From: Maea johnstoni
Lineage: Eukaryota; Annelida; Polychaeta; Spionida; Magelonidae
Direction: 5' to 3'
Assembly: GCA_963942565.1 (NCBI GenBank)
Contig: OZ012696.1
Span: 22,434,676 to 22,498,675 of the forward strand
DNA: 64,000 nucleotides
In this document: positions 50,506 through 64,000 of the stretch, piece after piece
Layout: each line of letters opens with the position of its first letter
Position numbering within the stretch: position 1 is the stretch's first letter
Position numbers and translations under genes: made by a program
Notes under the pieces: model-generated
What the model saw: the letters and a program-made list of their open reading frames with translations, nothing else
Told to the model about the DNA's origin: nothing
Databases searched by the model: none

Positions 50506-50693
50506 ATGAAAATGATATTTCCATGCATGAAAATGAAAGTTTTGCCAAAAAAAATCCTTGGATGATTTTTTGCCCCGGAAATGTTCATGGGAAATTGAGC
50601 TGTGCTCTATTTCATGCATGGAATTCTCATCCATGGAAGTTTTGGGGGCAAAATATTCATTTTCATGCATGGAAATATCTTTGTCATGCAATG
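50506..50693. repeat. Foldback hairpin, arms about 50 bp
   Basis: Arms at about 50506-50556 and 50637-50691 share, in inverted form, GATATTTCCATGCATGAAAA and TTTTGCC blocks. The whole stretch is rich in CATGCATG/CATGG. It ends about 15 bases before a family C MITE. Confidence 0.75.
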
Positions 50694-50708
50694 TCATTCC
50701 CTGCATGA

Positions 50709-50960
50709 TACAATGCACACATTTAATTCCTGCACTAAATGCGCGGGCAGTCCGGGCATAATACACGACGATTGCCACCGATTTTCCTTGGCATGGATGC
50801 ATGAATGACCTCATAATTGAACGTAGCTCTGGCTCGTAAGCTACGTGGGTCATTGATGTGCTTGGCTTGTATTTTTGACGTGTGAGCCATGGGTGTTTTT
50901 ACAACCACGCAATGGAAGACGTCCGGTCGACTGGTGCAGGAATTAAATGTCTGTACTGTA
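50709..50960 (+). mobile_element. TA-flanked MITE, family C, best-preserved copy (252 bp)
   Basis: TACAATGCACACATTTAATT at the left and GCAGGAATTAAATGTCTGTA followed by CTGTA at the right. Interior GGCATGGATGCATGAATGAC, an internal hairpin AGCTCTGGCTCGTAAGCT and GACGTCCGGTCGACTGGTGC. No transposase frame. Confidence 0.9.
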
Positions 50961-51717
50961 CTTTCATGCATAAAAATCAGAGGTCAGCAAGCTGCATCAC
51001 GCCCACCTGTTAGTAACCTGTATCTTCACATGGCGCGTACTGAGGTAATGTTAGATAAACTGCCTATCATAGATGCATGCCCAAATGTCATGTTCGAGGA
51101 TCAAACTTCTGACCATAGGTAAACGATATTCGATTGCAACCCGACAAAATTGAATTATTAATTTGAGACCTACACCCGAGAAATTTACATGTAACCGACA
51201 AAACCACACGTAACTAAATATGCAAATTATTGTAAACCCGATTTATTTTAGTAAATTCTACCCATCCATTACTCTTGACATAGTTTTCACTTGATTTGTT
51301 GTAAATTATAATCCTAGCAAAATGAACCAGATGTTAGATCTAGGATTCAGAACGTAAGCATTGCAACAAGGCCTTAATGTAGTCTGTTTTGTTACTTGTA
51401 GTCTATTGTTATAATTATGGCAGAGAAGAACTGTTTATTAAACATGTTATTTCATTTAAAGTACTCATTGACCTTACAGGACTACTACTTTATTCATTTT
51501 GGCCGATAGGCGAACCTTTTGACCTCTGCTTTTCCAGAAGATTAGTTCCTCTCAACTCTTTGACAAAGGGGGATATTTCTTGGAACCAATCACCCATTCT
51601 TAGCTGTAGTGGTACTGCCCTCTATTCTCTAAGGCTTTTCTCCTCGTAGATTTCTGAGAATTTAGAGGGCTTGTAGTCATGTGACCCAGCTCCCCGTTTG
51701 TTTCTATATCATCCCTA
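50961..51717. other. No supported gene
   Basis: An 86-codon plus frame (51389-51649) has no recognised domain. Confidence 0.5.
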
Positions 51718-52285
<568 letters not shown>

Positions 52286-52823
52286 ACATTATTTGTTAAT
52301 AGTATTATAACCTGCTACAAACATCCACTTGTAAAGGACACTTGCACTCAGGTGAGAATTAGATAAGATCTTTATACCCAAATCACCCATGCGTGCTATG
52401 ATATCTGTAAGCACACATGATATCTGTTTCACACATACCCTTGTCATAAAGGCTACGAAGGGTAGTATTCAATTTAGGTAGGGCAAAGGGGTTCAATGAG
52501 GGTAGGGTGGGCATACCCACTAGGGCGTCATGGGGATAAGGGTAAATGGGAAAAGAGGGTAGTTGCATTGGGAGTGGGTCATTAGGACATGTACGACTGA
52601 TGACGTGCGGGTAAATTATACCCTCCCGTCATAAGATACACAACCCATATGAAGAGCATCTTTCTATTGGAAACTGGGTCGTATAATTACACGTGTAGTC
52701 TCTGTAATCAGAATGCATTCCTATATGATGAGTAGTCTATCCTTTGACAGTACCTCTAGGTGTAAAATATATTCCTGGGATTTATCCAAAGCACTACTTC
52801 GCATGAGTCATGCAATCTCGAGG
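52286..52823. other. No supported gene
   Basis: No frame above 61 codons; purine-rich plus strand near 52460-52570 with GGGTAGGGTGGG. Confidence 0.5.
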
Positions 52824-53003
52824 TACGGGCAACTCTGCTTAATCCGGACTGATGTGGACCCTAATCTCTGTCCGGATTAGGCAAAATCCGGATTATGCGT
52901 ATCGAAATTATATGTATTAGAATGGACTTAGGGACCTTCCAATCTGTCCGGTTTATATGAAAATCCGGATTACACATGTCCGGATTAAGCAGAGTTGCCT
53001 GTA
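52824..53003 (+). mobile_element. pogo-like TA-flanked MITE (180 bp)
   Basis: TA-CGGGCAACTCTGCTTAAT at the left and AAGCAGAGTTGCCTG-TA at the right. It is alignable with the 38779 copy throughout, including AATCCGGATTACACATGTCC near the right end, with the same orientation. Confidence 0.87.
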
Positions 53004-53572
53004 TATTCATTCTCTGATTTACATTTATTTGGCAAGAGACCATATCAGAATACGTTCCTTTTGCATTAAACGGCATATGCCTATGCTGCTTTTGTCGTTT
53101 CAATAGCAGTTAATTATGTGATATAATTCTGATATTCGTTATAGATGTGAACGTTATGAAAGGTTGTCTGAACTTGGAAGGTCGGCTAAGCCTTATGTCA
53201 TTCTATTCAGCCTTCGAATTACTCGGGAAAGAACTTACTGAAAAACAATTTTACTGAAAGCGTAATTCGATATTTGTTGGAAAAAAACATCACCATCTCC
53301 ACATTTGCCTTGGATATGGGAGATGTAGTGCCAAGTGAGGTTCATACAATTTCCACATGGTCGCCTAAAGAATTCTATCAGGGTAGCTCTAAGTAATGAA
53401 AATAGTCAGGTGAAATGGTAAAAAATCAGCGGAATATAAGTTCAATCAAACCGGGACACAACCGAACAAGACACATAAAAACTACCCCAAACAACGCAAT
53501 CACATAAAGGGACAGCTGATTGCTATTCGTATCTTTTTCGAAGGAAAAATCTTTGTTTGATTGTTTTGTTTT
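53004..53572. other. No supported gene
   Basis: Unique AT-rich sequence without notable frame. Confidence 0.5.
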
Positions 53573-53682
53573 GGTGTTTTGTTTTTCGTCACCTTTACGT
53601 CACTTGCCAGTTGTAGCAAAAAGGATTATCCGGCGAAAACCACCGCCAAACCCAAAGTCACTGGCAACTTTCTCATCTTTAT
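53573..53682 (-). mobile_element. SINE, head missing
   Basis: TTTTGTTTTTCGTCACCTTT, CACTTGCCAGTTGTAGCAAA and ATCCGGCGAAAACCACCGCC followed by AAAGTCACTGGCAACTTTCT match the body in minus orientation. A 75-codon frame across it is accidental. Confidence 0.75.
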
Positions 53683-54254
53683 TATGGAATGGTATTTCAA
53701 AGACACATTACGAACTGGGTCAATCAGTATGGAAAGAACTTGTTTGAAATGCACCTCAGTACTCACTACCCCAGGGCATACCTTATGTTGGTTATAGAAG
53801 ACTTTGGTACCATCCATGCGCGTACTATAGCAAACATGTACAATTACCGGATATTTGTTTGTGGATGCCCAATTAGCATTAAGAAGCAGACCCCTTCAGG
53901 ACCACCTGCAGATCCTATAACCTTTTAAAGACGTTATTGTTACTTTAACAGTCGACTGCCTCAGACAATGACATGGGAGGACCCGCCGTCCACGCTTTCA
54001 TGGGCGGCTCTAGGGCATGGGAAGAGCATAGGGTAATTAGGTGAATTTAGTGACACACACCTTAGCAGGTTCACCACTTTTTTTTCCAAAATTCTCAGGC
54101 TCTCTAGTGCACTACATGCGTTGGAATTCACATTTCAAGTATGACGTGCAAAAAAATGGGGCTTGGTCAGAGTGGATACATATGCATACATTGCTTCATC
54201 TGGTGGTTTACATGGCCAGGGAATCCCGTCCGGTGGTGCAATCAGAATAGTAGG
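53683..54254. other. No supported gene
   Basis: Short plus-strand frames of 79 and 69 codons (53689-53928, 54041-54250) resemble nothing I know. Confidence 0.45.
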
Positions 54255-54492
54255 TACAGTGCAGACATTTAATTCCTGCAATAAATGAGTGGGCTTAGTG
54301 CACGACCGCACGTCCTATTGCCATCCAGTTTCCAGGGCATGGATACATATATGACATTACAACTGAACGTAGCCCATTGCCACCCAGTTTACAGGGCATG
54401 GATACATGCATGACCTTACAACTGAACGTAGCTTCGATTCGCAAGCAACATGGGGCATTGATGTGCTTGGCCTATTATTGACATGTCTTTAT
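54255..54492 (+). mobile_element. TA-flanked MITE, family C, with internal duplication, right end missing
   Basis: TACAGTGCAGACATTTAATT at the left is the best left end of the family. A stretch of about 59 bases (CCATCCAGTTTCCAGGGCAT to ACTGAACGTAG) is repeated head to tail at about 54312-54430. Sequence after TTGACATGTCTTTATT no longer matches the family. Confidence 0.82.
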
Positions 54493-54499
54493 TTTCTCT

Positions 54500-54842
54500 C
54501 CTGGTAAATTGTTTAATCAAAATCCCAAACGACAAAAGATTATAATTGATATAGTTCATAAATTACATCATTCACCCAAAGATATATATTTTTGCTTAAA
54601 TCCCTTTTGAACCTATGTCATATCAAGATGTTACTCCCATGGAAATTAAATTGAGGAATACTGAGTAGGCTTAGATTACTAAATGGAAATATTTACAGAA
54701 AAAGGAGTTCGAGATGACCTGTTAAATAGCAAGTGATCACATTCTCAGTTTTTGAGTTTTTCATGAAATCAAGTCCAATGCAAGTACGTCTTCCTAATTT
54801 GTAACTGTGATGTTATAGTCAATAAACATACATACATACATC
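54500..54842 (+). mobile_element. Retroposon 3' end
   Basis: An AT-rich untranslated-type stretch ends in TTATAGTCAATAAACATACA followed by TACATACAT. The body upstream has no recognisable reverse transcriptase residues, so the left limit is a guess. Confidence 0.45.
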
Positions 54843-55855
54843 CATTCATTGAAATGAATTGAATCTAAGATAATCACGATATTTCTTCCAAGTAAGGATG
54901 ATTCAGAGCGAGTGATTCATAAGAACAACAAAAAAATCCTTTTTATAATATGAAAACTACAATTTCTGACATAGCTTGGATCATTTGATCATAAAAGCAA
55001 TACCTTTTTAATGATTCATCATAACTTTAAGAAATAATACAAAGAGTTTGCAGGTATTTGGCTCTAGAAATATAATCCATTTGGCGAGGTTGGTCGAACA
55101 TACGCGACATATGGGGAATTTTGTAGGTATCGAGGGTAGAAGGCCCTAAGATAATATCACCATATAACACCCAACGCACACTATGAAACACAGTAACAGG
55201 AGCGAAAAATACCCTATGGTTTTTATTTGCTTTCATAAAAGTACAAAAAATACCCTGGTTGCGTGTTGTCTTCTTTGCCTTTCCGGCAAATTGCCTTTTA
55301 TGGTATGGTGATGCGTAACCTAACAAAATGGGGATATACATCATATCAAACGGTAAAGTACCTCACACGAGAACTTAAACAAAGGAACCACGTCTCAGTT
55401 GACATATATACAAGCACATATGAAAACTTATCTGAGTGTAGGGAATGTTTGTATAGGGCTGAATTTACCTATATTTCATAACCCTGAAGGTCGTCAGTTT
55501 GATATATGATCAACAGTCCGCACCATTTGAAATCGACTGACTTGGAAGTCATATCTATTTGTGAATAAGTTACATTCCCGTAATTCGTTGGACCACCCAT
55601 AAATCGTCTATATATCTATAGGTCTTTAGACACAATACGCGGGATCGATCTTTTTATTCAATAGTATATATGTATATATGCAATCAGATTAAAGTAATCT
55701 TTAATATCATACTTGATGTGAAGCTGTAAAACCAGTTTTGCTTCTTTGTACGAATAGCTCTGAATGGCACACACAATGATGTACGGTTTCACCACACACA
55801 TCATGGAGGTTCCAAATAGCTGTCATTTGAAAGGTTTGGCGACATGTTCTCCAGT

Positions 55856-55857
<2 letters not shown>
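54843..55857. other. No supported gene
   Basis: A 105-codon minus-strand frame (55027-55344) overlaps a plus-strand frame of 72 codons. No domain is recognised in either. Confidence 0.5.
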
Positions 55858-56730
<873 letters not shown>

Positions 56731-57028
56731 ATGCAAGATGAACACTACATTTTTACAAAATTACTAATTTCATTTCAATTTTGTATTCAATTATCTGTAA
56801 TGGTGCCAGCATATTTGATGTTTGATTTCACAAATGCTACAATCACAAGTACTTCTCCTTGTTTTTTTCCAAATGTACATGCAAGATGAACACTACATTT
56901 TTACAAAATTACTAATTTTATTTTAATTTTGTATTTAATTATATGTAATGGTGCCAGCATATTTGATGTTTGATTTCACAAATGCTACAATCACAAGTAC
57001 TTCTACTTGTTATTTTCCAAATGTACAC
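56731..57028. repeat. Near-identical tandem duplication, period 148 bp
   Basis: Two copies, 56731 and 56879, beginning ATGCAAGATGAACACTACAT and ending CCAAATGTACA. Only a handful of single-base differences are visible, so the duplication is recent. Confidence 0.95.
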
Positions 57029-57339
57029 TAATATACTTCAGAAGATTTCATCGAGATAAATAAGGGACGAAAAATCATTCAGAATTTAAGATGTTTTATA
57101 CATGTGTTGGTTGGCTTCCAATTATTTCATTTCTCCAATATCTATTCGTCGGTGTAATTTTGGCCGGAGTATATTTGCAAAGTTCTGAGAAAATCTGCAG
57201 ATTAATTTCTTCTCTTTTCGCATTTTCTTTTTTTGCTTCTCCTCTTTGATATAAATCAGTATTCTCTACGTTCAATTTCTTTGATAACATTTCATTATCA
57301 AGTGTCAAATAACTAATGTGTTTACTACGCCCACATAAA

Positions 57340-57378
57340 AAGGTTTATTAACCGTGGTTTACCACGTTTGTAAACCTA
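57340..57378. repeat. Short palindrome
   Basis: AGGTTTATTAACCGTGGT pairs with ACCACGTTTGTAAACCT around a short loop, with a few mismatches. Confidence 0.7.
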
Positions 57379-57690
57379 GCACATAGTCCTTCAAAAGCTG
57401 TCGACATAATGTACCACTGACAACACCCTATCGAAACGCGAATTCAACACGAATGGTCAAATTCCGTGTGCCAAAGATCAGACAAATATTGACATATTAA
57501 CCCAACCGAAGAGACCATCAAACACATACCCTCTAACCTAACCTCCCACCACCCTACTCGGCGACACCCTTTCACCACCCCAACCCTATTCAGGCATACC
57601 CAGTCACGCAGGGTGCAGCCTGGGGCCTGGCATAGAGTCCCCAGCAATCCTATTAGATTGCTATCACAGAAGACGAGAGGGTCCTTGAAA

Positions 57691-57972
57691 GCGACACCTA
57701 CGGGCAAGTGTCGAATTAAGGGAAAAGCAAAGCTCAATAGCTTAAAAATGACATACAATATGTAGTCTATTATAAGATTTAGCAAGTAATGAAGTCTCCA
57801 AAATCGCACAAACATTTACTTCATGTTAATGTTTGTACGTACATGCCAAAAAAGCGGCACCTACGGGCAATTGTCGAATTAAAGGAGAAGCAAAGCTCAA
57901 TAGCTTCAAAATGACATTAAATATATAGTCCATTTTTGGAATTCAGCAAGTTATAAAGTCTCCAAAGTCGCA
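57691..57972. repeat. Direct repeat pair, about 118 bp, 163 bp apart
   Basis: Copies at about 57691-57808 and 57854-57972 share CACCTACGGGCAA, TGTCGAATTAA, GCAAAGCTCAATAGCTT and AAGTCTCCAAA(A/G)TCGCAC. The spacer of about 45 bases is not repeated. Confidence 0.88.
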
Positions 57973-58735
57973 CGTGGCATATACTATATGGTCTTCTAAT
58001 ATGATGCACAACACCATTAACAAAATGGCTAAACGTGAACTCGTGATAACATAAGCACGCTACAAACCAGAAGTAATTAATGGTTGAACTACTTAGTATT
58101 GCGGGAACAATAAGATAGCGATAATAGCGCTCTACCCATATGCGCTATTGTAAAATCCCCGTCTTTATAAAATTCTTAATTGAACTTGCTGCTGCTGTTC
58201 CTGTTCACCGCTATACCTAGATCACGCTATCCATGGCAGTATCGAAATTGCGCTATTTAATTTTCACGCCATATTTAAGTGATTTACAGTATTACGGAAT
58301 AGTTTTAGAGCTAAGTACAACAGTCTACATTTTAGAACAAAAAATCGGTTTTTAAAAAATACGAAAATGAATACTAATCTGGCCATTTTGACATTTGACT
58401 AATCAGACCTCTAAAGGACTACAGATCTACATCAAAAATATACGTCTGTCAAAAAGCAGTTTATGGTGTCAGTGTTTTTTGTTTTCCCCGAGGATAAGGT
58501 CAACGGTTTATGCCAATTTTACGGGTAATTAATGAATTGACGTTTGTCATTCGACGGGATGTCGGCTGATTTAAGTTGATATGTTGCAAAACGATAATTG
58601 TTGTTTATGGATAATTGTTAAATTGCTCCAGTCTGCCACGCACTGGCTCATCAAAACCTTCCCCCTAGTCAGAACTATGCTTGATGTACGAGACACAGTT
58701 TTTAGACGTTTCGAGGGCGACAATGACCATACATG

Positions 58736-58737
<2 letters not shown>
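57973..58737. other. No supported gene; weak inverted-repeat signal
   Basis: Several short GCGCTATT and AATAGCGC blocks occur between 58115 and 58260 in both orientations, hinting at an old inverted-repeat element whose ends I could not fix. Confidence 0.35.
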
Positions 58738-58818
<81 letters not shown>

Positions 58819-58831
58819 ATATATATATATT

Positions 58832-58910
<79 letters not shown>

Positions 58911-58926
58911 GTATATATACATATAT
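58738..58926. repeat. Microsatellite (TA)n, interrupted
   Basis: About 190 bases of TA with phase slips and TACATACATA/TATGTATATA variants on the right. Confidence 0.96.
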
Positions 58927-59042
58927 AGCCTTGTAGAAACCCTACAGTCAATAAATTATATATAATTTGTTTAATGTTTTTTATTCAAAGTTAGTAAAAT
59001 TAGTCAGTGAAATACTTTTGCGGATCCCATTACTGGTACTTA

Positions 59043-59172
59043 TCGTAGGAATTTGTTTTATCATCACTTTTTCTGCCATATAGCATTGCCAGCTGTATGG
59101 TGGAGGATCCCGAAGAATCAAGAGAAAATCACCGCCTAAGCACAAGTCATTGGCAACTTTCTCACAACAATG
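59043..59172 (-). mobile_element. SINE, diverged, head missing
   Basis: GGAATTTGTTTTATCATCAC, TTTTTCTGCCATATAGC, AAAATCACCGCCTAAGCACA and AGTCATTGGCAACTTTCTCA match the family body in minus orientation. Confidence 0.72.
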
Positions 59173-61760
<2,588 letters not shown>

Positions 61761-61859
61761 TGCAATACTTTTATAACAAAGCCTTTGAGGGCAGGCTGCA
61801 TAGAAATGTGAGCGTTTTGTTCTGAAACAATCGTTGGCCTTCTATCATTATCAATAAAA

Positions 61860-62374
61860 TCAAAGCTTCTGTGCCGTGCATGCATGGGGTGTATATTGAA
61901 CGATTTCAGCAACAACAACATGCCTCTAATTAATATGTTTTAACATACACGAAGGGTAGTTCAATACTGTGACCTAGGAAAGAAATTGTATTTCTGTCAT
62001 TTTATAAATCAAAGGTTCTGTGCCATGCATGCATGGGGTGAATATCGAACGATTTCAGCAACAAAAACAACATACATCTAATTAATATGTGTTCAACATA
62101 CATGGAGAGTAGTCCCATACATTTATCTGGGAGAGATATTGTATTCTGACAGTTCTCGTTTTTCAGTCGCATAGGTTATAGTACTTCTTACAGGTGTATA
62201 ACTAGAGTACCCACGTTTATAACACATAGTTGGGTACTGTGTATGTATGCATCTATATTTACTGTACCGGGATACAAACTAAGAAATACAATTACAGACA
62301 TTTAATACTTATTTACACCTAAGATACAATTGGATAAAACATAAGATAATACACGATTGACGGAATCCCAAGAT

Positions 62375-62405
<31 letters not shown>

Positions 62406-62691
62406 CTAATTGATATGTTGCAACATACACGAAGAGTAGTTCAATACTGTGACCTAGGAGAGAAGTTGCATTCTGACAGTTCTCGGTTTTCAGTCTCATA
62501 GGTTAGAGTATTTCTTAGAGTTGTATACCTAGAGTACCAGCGTTAATAACACATATGTACGTACTGCGCATGTATACATATGTATTTACTGTGCCGGGAT
62601 AAAAAAATATGAAATACAATTACAGATATTTAATACTTATTTACACCTAGATTCATGGATAAAACATAAGATAATACACGATTGACGGAAT

Positions 62692-62770
<79 letters not shown>
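61860..62770. repeat. Three-copy tandem array, full units of about 325-365 bp ending in (CT)n
   Basis: A partial unit at about 61860-61995 and two fuller units, about 62016-62401 and 62402-62768, share CTAATTAATATGT, CAACATACACGAAGAGTAGT, TGACAGTTCTCG, TTCAGTC(G/T)CATAGGTTA and CGATTGACGGAATCC. Each full unit ends in (CT)n, about 21 and 70 bases long. The first two also share GTGCCGTGCATGCATGGGGT. Confidence 0.9.
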
Positions 62771-62997
62771 CAAAATGCATAACGATGGATGCCGACAGGA
62801 TGCATGGAAATATTCTCCAGTAAGCGCTACTACATACGGCCAGTATACTACCAGCAATGGTGAAATCTGGTGTTAAGGGACACGGAGGGTTAACGTGGAA
62901 TGTTTTTTCTCTCGGCCCACCTGCCTTGAGTTTCACAATAAAGCACACCCGGTGATTAGATCCTCGCTCTAATGTGAACGCTGATTTAATTGGAGCA

Positions 62998-63300
62998 GTA
63001 TTACCCGATTAGAACCATTTGCCACTAATGACTAAGGCTGCAAATATTATTTCTATACTGGACGATGACGATGACGATAACGACGATTTTTTTATTCATG
63101 TCTTAGTATTCTCCTGTCAGCACAATACTGTCAATAAACTATACCTTACTAAAAGAAAATACCATGCAATATTATACTATAACATACTACGGTTGCGAAA
63201 AGTGTCTCTATCGTGGAGGACAACGGTGGATGACGATGACGATGACAACGACGACGTAGAATTTCTTATTTATGTCTTAGTATTCCCCTGTCAGCACAGT
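62998..63300 (+). repeat. Direct repeat of a GACGAT-rich segment, period about 169 bp
   Basis: GATGACGATGACGATAACGA plus CGATTTTTTTATTCATGTCT and TAGTATTCTCCTGTCAGCAC at about 63062-63124 recurs at about 63230-63298 with few changes. The first copy is followed by a retroposon-like ACTGTCAATAAACTATACC. A 124-codon frame reads both copies as acidic runs plus a hydrophobic stretch, with no known domain. Confidence 0.8.
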
Positions 63301-63746
63301 TGGCTGGGCTCAGTTAATCCAACGGCCACAGCATTTAATTCTCAACACTCCACTACCTCTCAATGCAAGGGCTATGCAAGTCTTCACTCCTGACTTAACA
63401 ACGCCGGGTTTTTATTCAAAGGATAAAATGCTACTGCAATATTTTATGCCCATAACGTAACGCTCCCAAGTCTAGACCACACATTGCAACAAAACGACCA
63501 CAGAGCACGCTTGAGCAAAAAGTAGACCACAAAATATACACGAGCAAAAAATATCAAAAGCATGCATTTTCCTGATGCATGTCAAAACCCAGGTAATTAG
63601 AACGCATTTTGTTAAACATCTAACGAGTGTGTTAATTTGTATTTTATATAAAAAAAGCAGATTTTTTACCTTGCAATGATGGTCTTGAGGAGAATGCGCG
63701 CAACACCTGCGAAATAGGTCTGTCTTGTATGATGTGTTTGTACGTC
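63301..63746. other. No supported gene
   Basis: Unique sequence; a 107-codon minus-strand frame (63472-63795) has no recognised domain. Confidence 0.5.
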
Positions 63747-63771
63747 TGTGCGTGCGTGCGTGCGTGCGTGC
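63747..63771. repeat. Tetranucleotide repeat (GTGC)n
   Basis: About six GTGC/GTGCGTGC units. Confidence 0.9.
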
Positions 63772-63819
63772 GTTCTGGGAGGGTTTTAATCCCAAGCTTT
63801 TGCCGCTAGGGTGTCTGTC

Positions 63820-64000
63820 TCCAGTAAGTCCTGGTGTTACCAGCAGGTCGCCTAGTGGTGTGGTGTGTGTGAGGTGTGCGTGTGTGCTCGTCGCCGCCTG
63901 AGCCTGCAGAGAGCCTCGATGCTATCGTAATGCTCGATACCCTGCCCGGAGAGAGAGTGTGCCTGCACGGCTAAATACCCTACCACAACACTAGCAGCCA
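63820..64000. other. GC-richer, CpG-containing right edge
   Basis: The last 180 bases are visibly richer in G, C and CpG than the rest of the window (CTCGTCGCCGCCTGAGCCTG). This may be the start of a gene-proximal region or another repeat; the window ends before this can be told. Confidence 0.4.

Overview
This window looks like non-coding DNA from a metazoan, most likely a marine invertebrate such as a lancelet, hemichordate, brachiopod/phoronid or mollusc; the sequence alone does not settle which. The reasons are the AT-rich base composition, very long (TA)n, (GATA)n, (GTA)n and (CT)n microsatellites, many tRNA-derived SINEs with polymerase III B boxes, many small non-autonomous DNA transposons (MITEs), and no bacterial-style operons or dense ORFs. 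I found no host gene that I can support. The longest open frames are microsatellite translations (poly-IY, poly-L, poly-T, poly-V), or lie partly in MITEs and SINEs, or resemble nothing I recognise. The window is best read as an intergenic region or a very large intron.

Layout. 1-9 kb: one TTAA-flanked MITE, two TA-flanked MITEs of one family, two SINEs, a 112-bp MITE, two retroposon 3' ends and a (TG)n(TA)n tract. 9-12 kb: four long microsatellites around an 886-bp inverted pair of repeats and a tandem duplication. 13-21.5 kb: TTAA MITEs of two families, a compound (TA)n/(GATA)n tract, a GAT-rich minisatellite, a foldback element of about 520 bp and a (GTA)n tract. 22-29 kb: microsatellites, a near-perfect hairpin, a 358-bp MITE and a seven-unit tandem array (27.6-28.5 kb). 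29-34 kb: a 100-unit (TA)n, an expanded retroposon tail, SINEs, and one MITE nested inside another. 35-42 kb: five separate tandem arrays mixed with MITEs of five families. 42-54.5 kb: a (GTA)n tract, MITEs, SINEs, a three-unit array of retroposon-like units and a (CA)n(TA)n(TG)n palindrome. 55-64 kb: microsatellites, tandem duplications, a three-copy array whose full units end in (CT)n, and a GC-richer last 180 bases that could be the edge of something else.

The window behaves as a repeat nursery. Eight copies of one TTAA MITE, seven of a second, six copies of a TA-flanked (Tc1/mariner-like) MITE, two pogo-like MITEs, two copies of a GATGGTGCAGG MITE, about a dozen copies of one tRNA-derived SINE family, and more than a dozen retroposon 3' ends sharing the core GTCAATAAA account for most of the recognisable sequence. 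No autonomous transposase or reverse transcriptase frame was seen, so all of these would depend on enzymes encoded elsewhere. I saw no rRNA, functional tRNA gene, CRISPR array or virus-like element. Gaps between listed entries hold unique-looking AT-rich sequence in which I see nothing. Strand for MITEs is relative to an arbitrarily chosen family orientation.
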